Assembly (NCBI GenBank): GCA_013297825.1
Contig: JAAFIN010000007.1
Coordinates: forward strand, 1-45,929
DNA: 45,929 nucleotides
Direction: 5' to 3'
DNA from: Cytophagales bacterium
GTDB taxonomy: Bacteria > Bacteroidota > Bacteroidia > Cytophagales > Microscillaceae
The translations under genes were made by a program, and so were the position numbers. This document shows, in pieces, positions 27,881 through 35,642 of the stretch. Within the stretch, counting starts at the first letter, position 1; each line of letters starts with the position of its first letter. The notes below the pieces were generated by a model, which was not told where the DNA came from, did not search any database, and saw only the letters and a list, made by a program, of their open reading frames with translations.

Positions 27881-27945
27881 AAACCTATAAGATTTTTAAA
27901 ACCTTGTAGGTTTGCAACTCCACAAAAGTTGTCAGACAACCACCA
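27881..27945. repeat. Hairpin and TTGTCTGACAACTTTTG element after the esterase gene
   Basis: AAACCTATAAG pairs with CTTGTAGGTTT (one wobble pair). Next comes, on the minus strand, GTTGTCTGACAACTTTTGTG. A similar CTTATCTGACAGTTTTTGTG lies at about 28790-28812, on the other side of the same gene. Confidence 0.6.
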
Positions 27946-27953
27946 TTCACCAT

Positions 27954-28673
27954 TTACAAAATTGTTCCCAAAAATCTTGGTAATTGTTCTCTCCACCAGC
28001 CCCAATCGTGTCCTACGCCTTGATTACATTCCAACCAATGCGGAATACCATTTTTTTGGAGAATACCAGCCATTTTTAGATTGTCCTCTTTGCAGATGTC
28101 GTGTTCGCCTGTTGCCAAAATAATCCCCATTTGTGAAATATAATCATAATGATGACCGTGATTCATATTATACATATAATCAACAGGATTATTAAAATAA
28201 CAATTTTCGTCATAATGTCCCCACAAAAAGGATTTTATGTCAAATGCACCGCCCATACTTATCACATTGCGAACACGGTGTGGGTGCTTAAATGCTAAAT
28301 TTACAGCGTGAAATCCCCCAAAACTGCACCCTGCGGTCATTACTCTATAATGTCCTGTGTCGTGAGTTGCTTTTTCAATCACTTCACGCATAATCATTTT
28401 TTCGTAACACACGTGATTATGTACTTTCCAATTTGGTGGAATTCCCCTATTATACCAGCTCATATTGTCAAAACTATCAGGGCAATATACCTTGATAAGC
28501 CCTTGATTGACAAACCAAGAAATGGAATCTATCAAATGAAAATCTTTGTTTTCATAAAATCTCCCCATACTTGTAGGAAAAATAATGAGCGGAATACCTG
28601 CATAACCAAAAGTCAGCATTTCGGTTTCTTTTTCAATGTGTGGCGAATACCAACGAAAATACTCCTCGTGCAT
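27954..28673 (-). CDS. Esterase-family alpha/beta hydrolase
   Basis: 239 residues, no signal peptide. The nucleophile elbow is AGCSFGGFHAVNLAF (Ser about 117). The catalytic acid is probably the Asp in LATGEHDICKEDN, and the His is in GVGHDWGWWREQLP near the C-terminus. The N-terminus EEYFRWYSPHIEKETEMLTFGYAG and the PTSMGRFYENKD segment match the esterase D / antigen-85-like family that is common in Bacteroidota. Its natural substrate is unknown; carbohydrate esters or S-formylglutathione are known substrates in the wider family. It stands alone between two copies of a TCTGACA repeat. Confidence 0.82.
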   Translation of the reverse strand: MHEEYFRWYSPHIEKETEMLTFGYAGIPLIIFPTSMGRFYENKDFHLIDSISWFVNQGLIKVYCPDSFDNMSWYNRGIPPNWKVHNHVCYEKMIMREVIEKATHDTGHYRVMTAGCSFGGFHAVNLAFKHPHRVRNVISMGGAFDIKSFLWGHYDENCYFNNPVDYMYNMNHGHHYDYISQMGIILATGEHDICKEDNLKMAGILQKNGIPHWLECNQGVGHDWGWWREQLPRFLGTIL

Positions 28674-28857
28674 AATTGTTTTTGTAATTAAGTGTTTTTT
28701 GTAATAAAAATTGATGATAAAAATTTTCTGTATGCAAATAAAATCTTTTTTTTGGAAAATAAAAATTTAAAATAATAAAAAAAGATGCTTATCTGACAGT
28801 TTTTGTGGAATGTACTTTATGTTGTATTTTTCATTGTTTAACAGCCCTTACACCTTT

Positions 28858-29682
28858 TTATTTCAACACAAAAAACTCTTTGCTTAAATTATCATCAAAA
28901 AATACAATTCCCATATTATACAAATCAATCGCAAGTGTGATTTTGGGGTGTTTTTTGATTTCATTCCAGGCTTTAAGCATTTCTTTTGACCAATGAATAT
29001 CATCAAAAACTAATACCGTTTTTTGGGTAATTTTTGGTAAAATTAGCTCAAAATATCGCATAGTTGGCTCAAAACGGTGATTTGCATCTAAATACACAAA
29101 ATCAATTTGTGGCAATTTTTCTATTAAATTTGGTAAAATATCATCAATATTTCCTACCTCAAAATGTAGTTTTTCTGCATTGGTTAATGTTTTAGGGAAT
29201 TTTTGAGTGAAATTTTTAATGTTTTTTTGTGCAAAATCTGAAACATTGGGACAACCTTCCACACTATAAAAAACAGAATGAGGCGAACCCAAATGCAAAT
29301 AAAGCGTTCCAATTCCTAATGAAGTTCCCAATTCAATCATATAATTGGGTTTTAAATATTCCACAAGCCTAAATAATATTCTGCCTTCTTTGGATTGTAA
29401 AGCTGAATATTTGGTGATTTGTGATATTTTTTTGATGTTATTTTTCAAAATATGCGAACCAGCACCCAAATCTTTTACGTGGATTTCGCTATTATTTAGC
29501 AAAAAATCAAATCTAAGATTTTCAATTTCTGAAAAGGCATAATACATTTTATCATCTTTTATCACATTTTCATATAAATTATACAAAAAAGGTGAATGTA
29601 AAAATGTAATACCTTGTGCTTTTGACCAATAAATTAAATATTGCTGAATATCAAACAATACCTTTGAGAAAAATGTATTCAA
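28858..29682 (-). CDS. Class I SAM-dependent methyltransferase
   Basis: 274 residues if started at the TTG at 29682 (TTG AAT ACA). SAM-binding motif I is MIELGTSLGIGTLYLHLG (about 113-130). Later motifs are DFVYLDANHRFEPTMRYF and KTVLVFDDIHWSKEMLKAWNEI, close to the O-methyltransferase-like Methyltransf_24 group. The N-terminal region (about 1-80) is helical, with QYLIYWSKAQGITFLHSPFLYNLYE. The substrate is unknown. No ATG or GTG lies at the right place: the sequence just upstream (TTCATAATTTATAATTCATAATTCAT) is repeat words, so the original start may have been replaced. A later ATG (Met in MYYAFSEIENL) would lose a conserved-looking helix. Confidence 0.78.
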   Translation of the reverse strand: MNTFFSKVLFDIQQYLIYWSKAQGITFLHSPFLYNLYENVIKDDKMYYAFSEIENLRFDFLLNNSEIHVKDLGAGSHILKNNIKKISQITKYSALQSKEGRILFRLVEYLKPNYMIELGTSLGIGTLYLHLGSPHSVFYSVEGCPNVSDFAQKNIKNFTQKFPKTLTNAEKLHFEVGNIDDILPNLIEKLPQIDFVYLDANHRFEPTMRYFELILPKITQKTVLVFDDIHWSKEMLKAWNEIKKHPKITLAIDLYNMGIVFFDDNLSKEFFVLK

Positions 29683-30001
29683 ATGAATTATGAATTATAA
29701 ATTATGAATGAAGCCCCCCAGCCCCCAAAGGGGGAGTTTTTAATGGTAAAAGAATTTGTATTTATTCCCCCTTTGGGGGTTAGGGGGCTTGTCTTTTCAA
29801 AATTAAATTGAATAAAACAAAACATTTATTTTTTATTTTAGTTAGTATCATTAAAGTATCTTATATTTTTTTAAAATTATAAAAATCAATTATTGTTTTT
29901 GCGTGAAATTTTTTAATAAATAAAAAAACAATCCAAAAAATAAAAATTTTTAATCTCATCAAAATTATTCTTATCAAAGTTATTCTTATCACCCTTGAAT
30001 T
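29683..30001. other. Divergent spacer between the methyltransferase and the MerR-type regulator
   Basis: This 319-base gap contains no gene. It holds ATTCATAA words, the G/C palindrome pair, then about 200 AT-rich bases ending with three TTATTCTTATCA-type words before the regulator start. Confidence 0.6.
29711..29790. repeat. Inverted pair of the CCCCC-AAA-GGGGG palindrome
   Basis: AAGCCCCC..GCCCCCAAAGGGGGA (29711-29736) and its inverted copy (29765-29790) are separated by 28 AT-rich bases. Each arm is itself palindromic, a REPIN-like layout. Single relatives are at 8741-8775 and 39481-39508. Confidence 0.85.
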
Positions 30002-30883
30002 ATGAGTTTATATTCTATCAGAGATTTAGAACACCTTTCAGGTATCAAAGCACATACATTGCGTATTTGGGAACAACGTTACAATATTATTGCCCCACAA
30101 AGAACAGACACAAATATAAGATATTATAGTGATAATGACCTCAAACTTGTCCTTAATATTTCACTTTTGAAAGAAAATGGGCATAAAATTTCGCACATTG
30201 CAGAAATGTCGCAGGAAGATATGCAGGTAGAAGTCCTAAAAATCACCTCTAATACTGTTCTTGCGTCAGAGCATATCCAAGCCCTTACGCTTGCAATGGT
30301 GGATTTGGACGAAGATAGATTTGAAAAAATTATTTCAACCAATGCACTTCAAATGGGTTTTGAGCGTACAATGCTTGATGTAATCTATCCTTTTTTGGTT
30401 AAAATAGGTTTTTTGTGGCAAACAGGAGCAATCAATCCTGCACAAGAGCATTTTATGAGTAATCTTATTCGTCAAAAACTTATTGTTGCCATTGATGGAC
30501 AAATTACCAAACTTAAAGAAAATCCAAAAAAATATATGCTTTATTTGCCAGAAGGCGAACTGCACGAACTTACGCTTTTGTTTGCAAATTATTTGGTAAA
30601 ATCACGCAACAAAAAAGTATTTTATTTTGGACAAAGTTTGCCTTATAATGACCTCATATCCGCAGGAAAAACACACGAACCAGATTTTATTCTTACACTT
30701 TTGACCGCAACACCACTCACAGAAGGTGTAGAAACATATCTTAGCAACATTGCTAATACTTTCCCAAAAACAACCATTTTAGCAGGTGGTTATCAAGTAA
30801 TTGGACAAGATTATCAATTACCTAAAAATGTTTTGATTATCAATAAAATTGAAGATTTGATTGATTTTATTGATGAAAACTAA
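30002..30883 (+). CDS. MerR-family regulator with cobalamin-binding-type sensor domain
   Basis: 293 residues. An N-terminal MerR winged helix (IRDLEHLSGIKAHTLRIWEQRY, about 6-27, then RYYSDNDLKLVLNI) binds DNA. Residues about 85-160 form the helical cap with Trp139-x9-Glu149-His150 (WQTGAINPAQEH), the motif that contacts the upper face of adenosylcobalamin in the light sensor CarH. The Rossmann-like part (about 178-293) has EGELHEL instead of the full DxHxxG: Glu186, His188 and Thr191. The axial His is therefore present, but the flanking residues are altered. It could sense B12 and light, or have lost B12 while keeping the fold. No carotenoid genes are adjacent. A strong terminator follows. 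Confidence 0.88.
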   Translation: MSLYSIRDLEHLSGIKAHTLRIWEQRYNIIAPQRTDTNIRYYSDNDLKLVLNISLLKENGHKISHIAEMSQEDMQVEVLKITSNTVLASEHIQALTLAMVDLDEDRFEKIISTNALQMGFERTMLDVIYPFLVKIGFLWQTGAINPAQEHFMSNLIRQKLIVAIDGQITKLKENPKKYMLYLPEGELHELTLLFANYLVKSRNKKVFYFGQSLPYNDLISAGKTHEPDFILTLLTATPLTEGVETYLSNIANTFPKTTILAGGYQVIGQDYQLPKNVLIINKIEDLIDFIDEN

Positions 30884-30886
30884 GTA

Positions 30887-30950
30887 ATTATGAATTATAA
30901 ATGAACAGCCAAATAAGAGCAGGATTTAAGGATTTACAGGATTTTAAATG
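30887..30950 (-). repeat. Composite boundary repeat downstream of the MerR-type gene
   Basis: Read on the minus strand: outer AAATCCTG words, TTATTTGGCTGTTCATT (core), then TATAATTCATAATTA ending at the stop of the regulator. Confidence 0.8.
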
Positions 30951-30970
30951 AAAAACATAATGAAATCATA

Positions 30971-31008
30971 AAAAACGCTTTATTTTTTAAAATAAAGCGT
31001 TTTTTTTT
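30971..31008 (+). terminator. Strong intrinsic terminator after the MerR-type gene
   Basis: AAAAACGCTTTATTTT (30971-30986) pairs perfectly with 30989-31004 and is followed by more T. Confidence 0.85.
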
Positions 31009-31083
31009 GTTACAAATTTTTTTATTTAAGAAAGCAAAAAACTATTTTATTTGATTATTAAATCAAAAAAAATAAAAAATACC

Positions 31084-31091
31084 TAAATTTG
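31084..31091 (+). promoter_or_regulatory. Possible -7 box close to the PP2C-like gene
   Basis: TAAATTTG matches TAnnTTTG but lies only 6 bases before the ATG, which would give an almost leaderless mRNA. Weak. Confidence 0.25.
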
Positions 31092-31097
31092 TATTTT

Positions 31098-31850
31098 ATG
31101 GACAAAATACAAACGAAAATATACACCGCTCTCCAAAGAGGCGATTATCACTTTAATCATTGCGAAGATTATTTATTTGTGGGTGAAATAGGGAATGACA
31201 AACTTTTGTGTGCAGTGATGGACGGTTGCACAATGGCAAAAGATAGTTATTTTGCTTCCACTTTGGTAGGGAAATTATTGCGAAAAATCACCATTGAACA
31301 AAGTTATAAGGCATTTTATACTTTAATTTCAATTCCTGAAAATATTGATGATTGCCTAAAATCTATCCTAAATCAGCTTTTTGAGGAATTGGTTAAAATT
31401 AAAAATCAACTTCTTTTGGAAAAAAATGAATTATTAACCACTTTGATTATTTTGCTTTTGGACAAAAAAACAAATAATGGGCTTGTTTTGACCATAGGTG
31501 ATGGGCTTGTAGCTGTCAATGGAAATATTACGATTTACGACCAAGAAAATAAACCTGATTATTTGGGTTTTCACTTGGGCGAAGATTTTGAATTGTGGTA
31601 TAAAAACCAAACACAAAAGATTTTCTTTGATAATTTTGAGGAAATAAGCATTGCAACTGATGGAATTTTTATGTTTGAGCAATTTAATGAAACCAAAGAA
31701 AATATTGATGTTTTGGATTTTTTGATAAAAAACAAAGAAAATATGGAAACTGAAGAAATGTTATACAAAAAACTCAAAAAATTAGAGAAAGATTTTGGAT
31801 TAAAACCTACTGATGATGTTGGAATGGTGCGTATCATAAAATTCGCCTAA
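31098..31850 (+). CDS. PP2C-like (PPM family) serine/threonine phosphatase
   Basis: 250 residues from ATG 31098. Metal-binding motifs: HCEDYLFVGE at the start, CAVMDGCTMAKDS (MDG, about residues 41-43), SIATDGIFMFEQF and KPTDDVGMVRI at the end, which give the four to five Asp residues of PPM phosphatases. TIGDGLVAVNG matches the GD motif. It would remove phosphate from serine or threonine of proteins, with Mn or Mg. No kinase, STAS or anti-sigma partner is adjacent; the STAS-like protein is 3 kb away. It is soluble and lacks sensor domains. Confidence 0.8.
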   Translation: MDKIQTKIYTALQRGDYHFNHCEDYLFVGEIGNDKLLCAVMDGCTMAKDSYFASTLVGKLLRKITIEQSYKAFYTLISIPENIDDCLKSILNQLFEELVKIKNQLLLEKNELLTTLIILLLDKKTNNGLVLTIGDGLVAVNGNITIYDQENKPDYLGFHLGEDFELWYKNQTQKIFFDNFEEISIATDGIFMFEQFNETKENIDVLDFLIKNKENMETEEMLYKKLKKLEKDFGLKPTDDVGMVRIIKFA

Positions 31851-31913
31851 TTTTCTACTAAAATAAAAACTGATTTTATTTTCCCAAAATCCCCAAAAAA
31901 TATTTTTTTGTTT

Positions 31914-31921
31914 TACTTTTG
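31914..31921 (+). promoter_or_regulatory. Possible -7 box for kdsB
   Basis: TACTTTTG matches TAnnTTTG, 35 bases before the kdsB start. No proper -33 box was found. Confidence 0.3.
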
Positions 31922-31956
31922 AATAAAAATTTTGGTTTAAATAAATAACAAAAAAT

Positions 31957-32706
31957 ATGAAAATTTTAGGTATTATTCCTGCAAGATATGCCTCTACACG
32001 CTTGGAAGGCAAACCACTCAAAGATATTGGGGGAAAATCAATGATAGAACGTGTCTATATCCAAGCCTCAAAAGCTAATCTTTTGCATAAAATTGTGGTT
32101 GCAACTGACGATTCACGCATATATGACCACGTAAAAAATTTTGGGGGAAATGTTGTGATGACTTCGCCCAATCACCCAAACGGAACAGATAGGTGTGCAG
32201 AAGCCCTTGAAAAAGTAGAAAATGAATTTAAAGAAAATTTTGAGGTAGTGATAAATATTCAAGGAGATGAGCCTTTTATCAATCCTGAACAAATCAATCA
32301 AATTGCACAAGTTTTTGCAGGAAATTCAAAGGTTGAAATTGCTACTTTGGCAAAAAAAATTGTTAGTTATGAAGAACTTATTGATGTAAAAGAAGCCAAA
32401 ATTGTGTTAAATCAACATCAGGAAGCTATTTATATGAGTAGAAGTGCTGTTCCTTTTCTTCGCAATGAACCCATAGAAACTTGGCATCTCAAAGCTGATT
32501 TTTATAAACATATTGGTATTTATGGTTTTGCAAAAGAGGTTTTACAAAATATTTCTGTGCTTGCTCCTACGCTTTTGGAAACACAAGAAGGTTTGGAACA
32601 ACTGCGTTGGCTTGCAAATTATCGCATAAAAGTTGGTTTTACTGATTTTGAAACACTTGCTATTGATACAGAAGCAGATTTGGAATTGGCAAAAAAAATG
32701 GTGTAA
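31957..32706 (+). CDS. kdsB: 3-deoxy-manno-octulosonate cytidylyltransferase
   Basis: 249 residues, the usual length. It activates Kdo with CTP to CMP-Kdo for lipid A-core assembly in the cytoplasm. Motifs: ILGIIPARYASTRLEGKPL (nucleotide-binding loop), VVATDDSRIYDHVKNFGG, MTSPNHPNGTDRCAEAL, VVINIQGDEPFINPEQI (metal-binding Asp), IYMSRSAVPFLRNE, YKHIGIYGFAKEVL and VGFTDFETLAIDTEADLELA at the end. All are intact. It lies 106 bases after the PP2C-like gene. It agrees with the LptE-like protein in pointing to an LPS-type outer membrane. Confidence 0.96.
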   Translation: MKILGIIPARYASTRLEGKPLKDIGGKSMIERVYIQASKANLLHKIVVATDDSRIYDHVKNFGGNVVMTSPNHPNGTDRCAEALEKVENEFKENFEVVINIQGDEPFINPEQINQIAQVFAGNSKVEIATLAKKIVSYEELIDVKEAKIVLNQHQEAIYMSRSAVPFLRNEPIETWHLKADFYKHIGIYGFAKEVLQNISVLAPTLLETQEGLEQLRWLANYRIKVGFTDFETLAIDTEADLELAKKMV

Positions 32707-32790
32707 AAAGGGGAAAGGAAATGCAAGGGGAAAGGGGAAAGTAGTAAGGGGAAAGGAAACACAAGGAGAAAGTGAATATTTTTTAAATAA

Positions 32791-32834
32791 AAAAAATGGT
32801 CAAACTGTTACAAATTACAGCTTGACCATTTTTT
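32791..32834. terminator. Bidirectional terminator between kdsB and the repetitive protein
   Basis: AAAAAATGGTCAA pairs with TTGACCATTTTTT (13 bp) around a loop that includes GTTACAAATTAC. Confidence 0.8.
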
Positions 32835-32893
32835 ATGTTATTTTTAAATGTATAAAAAAGCAATTAAGAAAATTTTAGAAAAATAAAAAAAAA

Positions 32894-35029
32894 TTAAAAT
32901 TTCTTTTCTTCGCCTGTATTTTCTAATTCAGGGTGTTCTTTTTTGCGTTTGCGTTCTTCTTTTTCTTTTTGTCGCATTTCTTCACGAAGGGCTTTATTTT
33001 TCTTTTTTACTTCGTCAAGTGTTTCACGTGAGCTGTTGCGAAATTGTACTTTTTCGCCTGTTTGTTTGCTTTTTAGTTCGCCTTTTGTCATAAATGCAAC
33101 TTCGCCTCTATCTCTGTTAAAACGTTTTTTCTTTAATTGTTCTTTTTGATAACCAGCAAGTTCTGAATATTTTACATAGCGACCTGTGCGAAAACGTTGG
33201 TTGCTGTATGTTGCAACATCATTGCGATTTTTACGTCTTACAGGGTTTGTAAATTGTCCTTTTGGTTTTGGCGGAATACGAAAGGCATTTTTTCCACCCA
33301 CAAAATCAGAATATTTATCATTTTTGCGTTTATATGCTTTGCGTTTATCCACATAACGAAACATTCCTGTATATTCTGCCATTTCTTTGTCTTTGTTTCT
33401 CATTCTACGGTTAAAATCATTGATTTTAGCCACTGAAAATTTTTGTTTTCCTGTAAAATTTGCTTTTGTATTCTCTTTTTTCTCATATTTTTCGTCTTTA
33501 CTTCTAAACACAAAATCCCCTGTAAAATTAGACATTTCTTTGTCCTTGTTACGCATATCACGTCTAAAATTTTCTAATTTTCTAACAGAAATTTTGTTTT
33601 TGCCTGTTCCTGTGAAGTTTGCTTTGTCATTTTCTTTTTTCTCATATTTTTCATCTTTGCTTTTATACAAAAAATCACCTGTAAAATTAGAGGCTTCTTT
33701 GTCTTTATTACGCATATCACGTTTAAAATTATTGAGTTTTCGGATAGATATTTGATTTTTGCCTGTTCCTGTAAAATTCGCTTTTGTATTTTCTTTTGTT
33801 TCAAATTTTTCTTCTCTACTTTTAAATACAAAATCACCAGTACGTTCTGCCATTTCTTTGTCTTTGTTACGCATATCCTGTTTGAAATTTTCTAATTTTC
33901 GCACAGAAATTTTGTTTTTGCCTGTTCCTGTAAAATTCGCTTTTGTATTTTCTTTTGTTTCAAATTTTTCTTCTCTACTTTTATAGACAAAATCCCCTGT
34001 TCTATCTGCCATTTCTTTGTCTTTGTTACGCATATCCTGTTTGAAATTTTCCAATTTTCGCACAGAAATTTCGTTTTTGCCTTTTCCTATAAAATTAGCA
34101 TTTCTATCTTCTTTTGCTTTGTATTTTTCGTCATTGCTTTTGTAGATGTGTGTGCCTGTATAGTCAGTGCGTTCTTTGTCCTTGTTGCGTGTATCACGTT
34201 TTTCATTAGGATTTACGATAATATTTCCAGAGAAATCTCCTCTTTCTTTGTCAGCACCTCTGTTATTTTGGATTTTTCGTTCAAGTTTATTTTTGGAAAT
34301 TTTCCCTGAATGATTTGCACGTTGGTTTTCGCCACCTGCAAATTTTTCATCATTGGAACGATAAATTTCTTTTCCATTATAATCAGTTCTTTCTTTGTCT
34401 TTGTTGCGTGTATCACGTTTTTCATTGCGATTTACAACAACATTTCCAGAGAAATCACCTTGTCCTTTGTCAGCATCTCTATAATTTTGGATTTTTTTCT
34501 CCAATTTATTGCGTGATATTTTTCCTGCGTGGTTGGCACGTTGGTTTTCGCTACCTGCAAATTTTTCATCATTGCTTTTATAACGCACATTTCCATCACC
34601 AGCACCACGTTCTTTGTCAGCATTTCGTTTATTGCGTTCAGCGTTAGGATTTATTTTTATTTCGCCAGAACCTGCTGAACGTTCTTTATCAACGTTTCTT
34701 TTATCACGTCCAGCGTTTGGATTTACTTTTATTTTTCCAGAATTTCCTGAACGTTCAGCATCATTATCTCTTTTTCTGTTGCCATTGTCTATTTTTATAT
34801 TGCCTTGTGCTTCATTGCGTTTGCGGTCATTTTTGCCATTTTTATCACCATTATCTTTAAAAGTACCTTTATAACCAGCACCATTATTTTTGTTGGTATC
34901 ACGTTTTTTTTTCTGAATGAGTTGTCTTTTTTCTTGTGGGGACATTTGGGCAAAAGCATTACCTGTAAATGCAAAAAATGCAATTACTGTCAGCAAAAGA
35001 ATATTTTTTTTTAGTAGGTTGATTTTCAT
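32894..35029 (-). CDS. Exported, highly charged tandem-repeat protein
   Basis: 711 residues. A signal peptide (about 1-28, ending NAFAQ) shows export. The rest is almost only Lys, Arg, Asp, Glu, Asn and Gly, built from a module that begins with an aromatic-Ser/Thr-Gly motif. From about 340 to 560 a 53-residue double module repeats about four to five times: NFTGTGKNKISVRKLENF, DMRNKDKEM, then TGDFVYKSREEKFETKENT. The N-terminal half has shorter related modules (GDFSGNIIVNPNEKRDTRN, NHSGKISKNKLERKIQN). Each module likely gives a short strand after the Gly and a charged linker. No enzyme motif is seen and I know no function. The C-terminus (about 590-711) is also basic and lacks a T9SS sorting domain that I can recognise. 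Probably a surface or periplasmic structural protein, paired with the lipoprotein just upstream. Confidence 0.8.
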   Translation of the reverse strand: MKINLLKKNILLLTVIAFFAFTGNAFAQMSPQEKRQLIQKKKRDTNKNNGAGYKGTFKDNGDKNGKNDRKRNEAQGNIKIDNGNRKRDNDAERSGNSGKIKVNPNAGRDKRNVDKERSAGSGEIKINPNAERNKRNADKERGAGDGNVRYKSNDEKFAGSENQRANHAGKISRNKLEKKIQNYRDADKGQGDFSGNVVVNRNEKRDTRNKDKERTDYNGKEIYRSNDEKFAGGENQRANHSGKISKNKLERKIQNNRGADKERGDFSGNIIVNPNEKRDTRNKDKERTDYTGTHIYKSNDEKYKAKEDRNANFIGKGKNEISVRKLENFKQDMRNKDKEMADRTGDFVYKSREEKFETKENTKANFTGTGKNKISVRKLENFKQDMRNKDKEMAERTGDFVFKSREEKFETKENTKANFTGTGKNQISIRKLNNFKRDMRNKDKEASNFTGDFLYKSKDEKYEKKENDKANFTGTGKNKISVRKLENFRRDMRNKDKEMSNFTGDFVFRSKDEKYEKKENTKANFTGKQKFSVAKINDFNRRMRNKDKEMAEYTGMFRYVDKRKAYKRKNDKYSDFVGGKNAFRIPPKPKGQFTNPVRRKNRNDVATYSNQRFRTGRYVKYSELAGYQKEQLKKKRFNRDRGEVAFMTKGELKSKQTGEKVQFRNSSRETLDEVKKKNKALREEMRQKEKEERKRKKEHPELENTGEEKKF

Positions 35030-35054
35030 AATTTTTGACTTATTTTTCTAAAAA

Positions 35055-35105
35055 AACACACTAAAAGTGTGTTCTAAAAACAATTAAACACACTAAAAGT
35101 GTGTT
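35055..35105. repeat. Two ACACACT-AAA-AGTGTGT palindromes in direct orientation
   Basis: AACACACTAAAAGTGTGTT occurs at 35055-35073 and again at 35087-35105, with a 13-base spacer. Related palindromic arms form the inverted element at 39855-39932. Confidence 0.8.
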
Positions 35106-35121
35106 CCACATTATAAAACGT

Positions 35122-35175
35122 TGTTGGCTGTTTCATTTACCATTCACCATTTACCATTCAATATTTACCATTAAT
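35122..35175 (+). repeat. Boundary repeat at the lipoprotein 3' end
   Basis: Core TTGGCTGTTTCATTTACC followed by ATTCACC words that overlap the stop codon of the lipoprotein gene. Confidence 0.85.
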
Positions 35176-35497
35176 TTCCTCCTTTCACACCTTTCAAAGC
35201 ACGTGGGTCAGTTCTAAAACTTTTGTCAGTATTTGTATTATTTTTATTTTTTTTCACGCGTCTTTTGCCTACCACAAGTCCTGTGCGTGGGTCTCTTTTT
35301 ACGGTGATATAACTATCTTGAGCGTCAAGGAGTTTTTTGCTTTCTGCACGAATTTCGTCAGCACTCATTTTTTTGTCTTGCATACTCAAAGTACCTTTTT
35401 GAGGTTCCATATAAGCAGGGCAAAGGGCTTTTTTAGAACAAGACATTTGGGTAAGTGCCATTGCACCCAAAAATGTATAAAGAATAATGTTACGCAT
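35171..35497 (-). CDS. Small lipoprotein upstream of the repeat protein
   Basis: 108 residues. A lipoprotein signal ends ALTQMSC (Cys20), followed by SKKALCPAYMEPQKGTLSM. The middle is a charged helix (KKMSADEIRAESKKLLDAQD) and the C-terminus is strongly basic (GKRRVKKNKNNTNTDKSFRTD), reminiscent of the repeat protein downstream. It is 141 bases upstream of that gene in the same direction with no terminator between them, only palindromes and a boundary repeat. Probably an outer-membrane or periplasm-facing anchor working with the repeat protein (inference). The last Asn-stop is in repeat words. Confidence 0.75.
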   Translation of the reverse strand: MRNIILYTFLGAMALTQMSCSKKALCPAYMEPQKGTLSMQDKKMSADEIRAESKKLLDAQDSYITVKRDPRTGLVVGKRRVKKNKNNTNTDKSFRTDPRALKGVKGGN

Positions 35498-35503
35498 AAA
35501 AAA

Positions 35504-35632
35504 GTTTAAGGTTTAAAGTTCAAGGTTCAAAGTTCAAAAAAATATGAAAGGTTAAAAATGAAATAAAATCCTGCTAATTCTTAAATCCTGTAAATCCTGA
35601 TTCAGACTTTGGCTGTTTAATTTATCATTAAA
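35504..35632 (+). repeat. TTTAAGG words and composite boundary repeat
   Basis: TTTAAGG/TTCAAGG words (35504-35540) abut the lipoprotein start. Further on, outer words AATCCTGCTAATTC and AATCCTGATTCAGAC join the core TTTGGCTGTTTAATT, which points to the end of the next gene. Confidence 0.8.
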
Positions 35633-35642
35633 TTTCACAAAA

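Noticed and set aside
33387-33986. Repetitive plus-strand frames (SFFSYFSSLLL) opposite the repeat protein
   Set aside because: These are antisense shadows of the Lys/Glu-rich repeats; the minus-strand gene has a signal peptide and a sensible composition.
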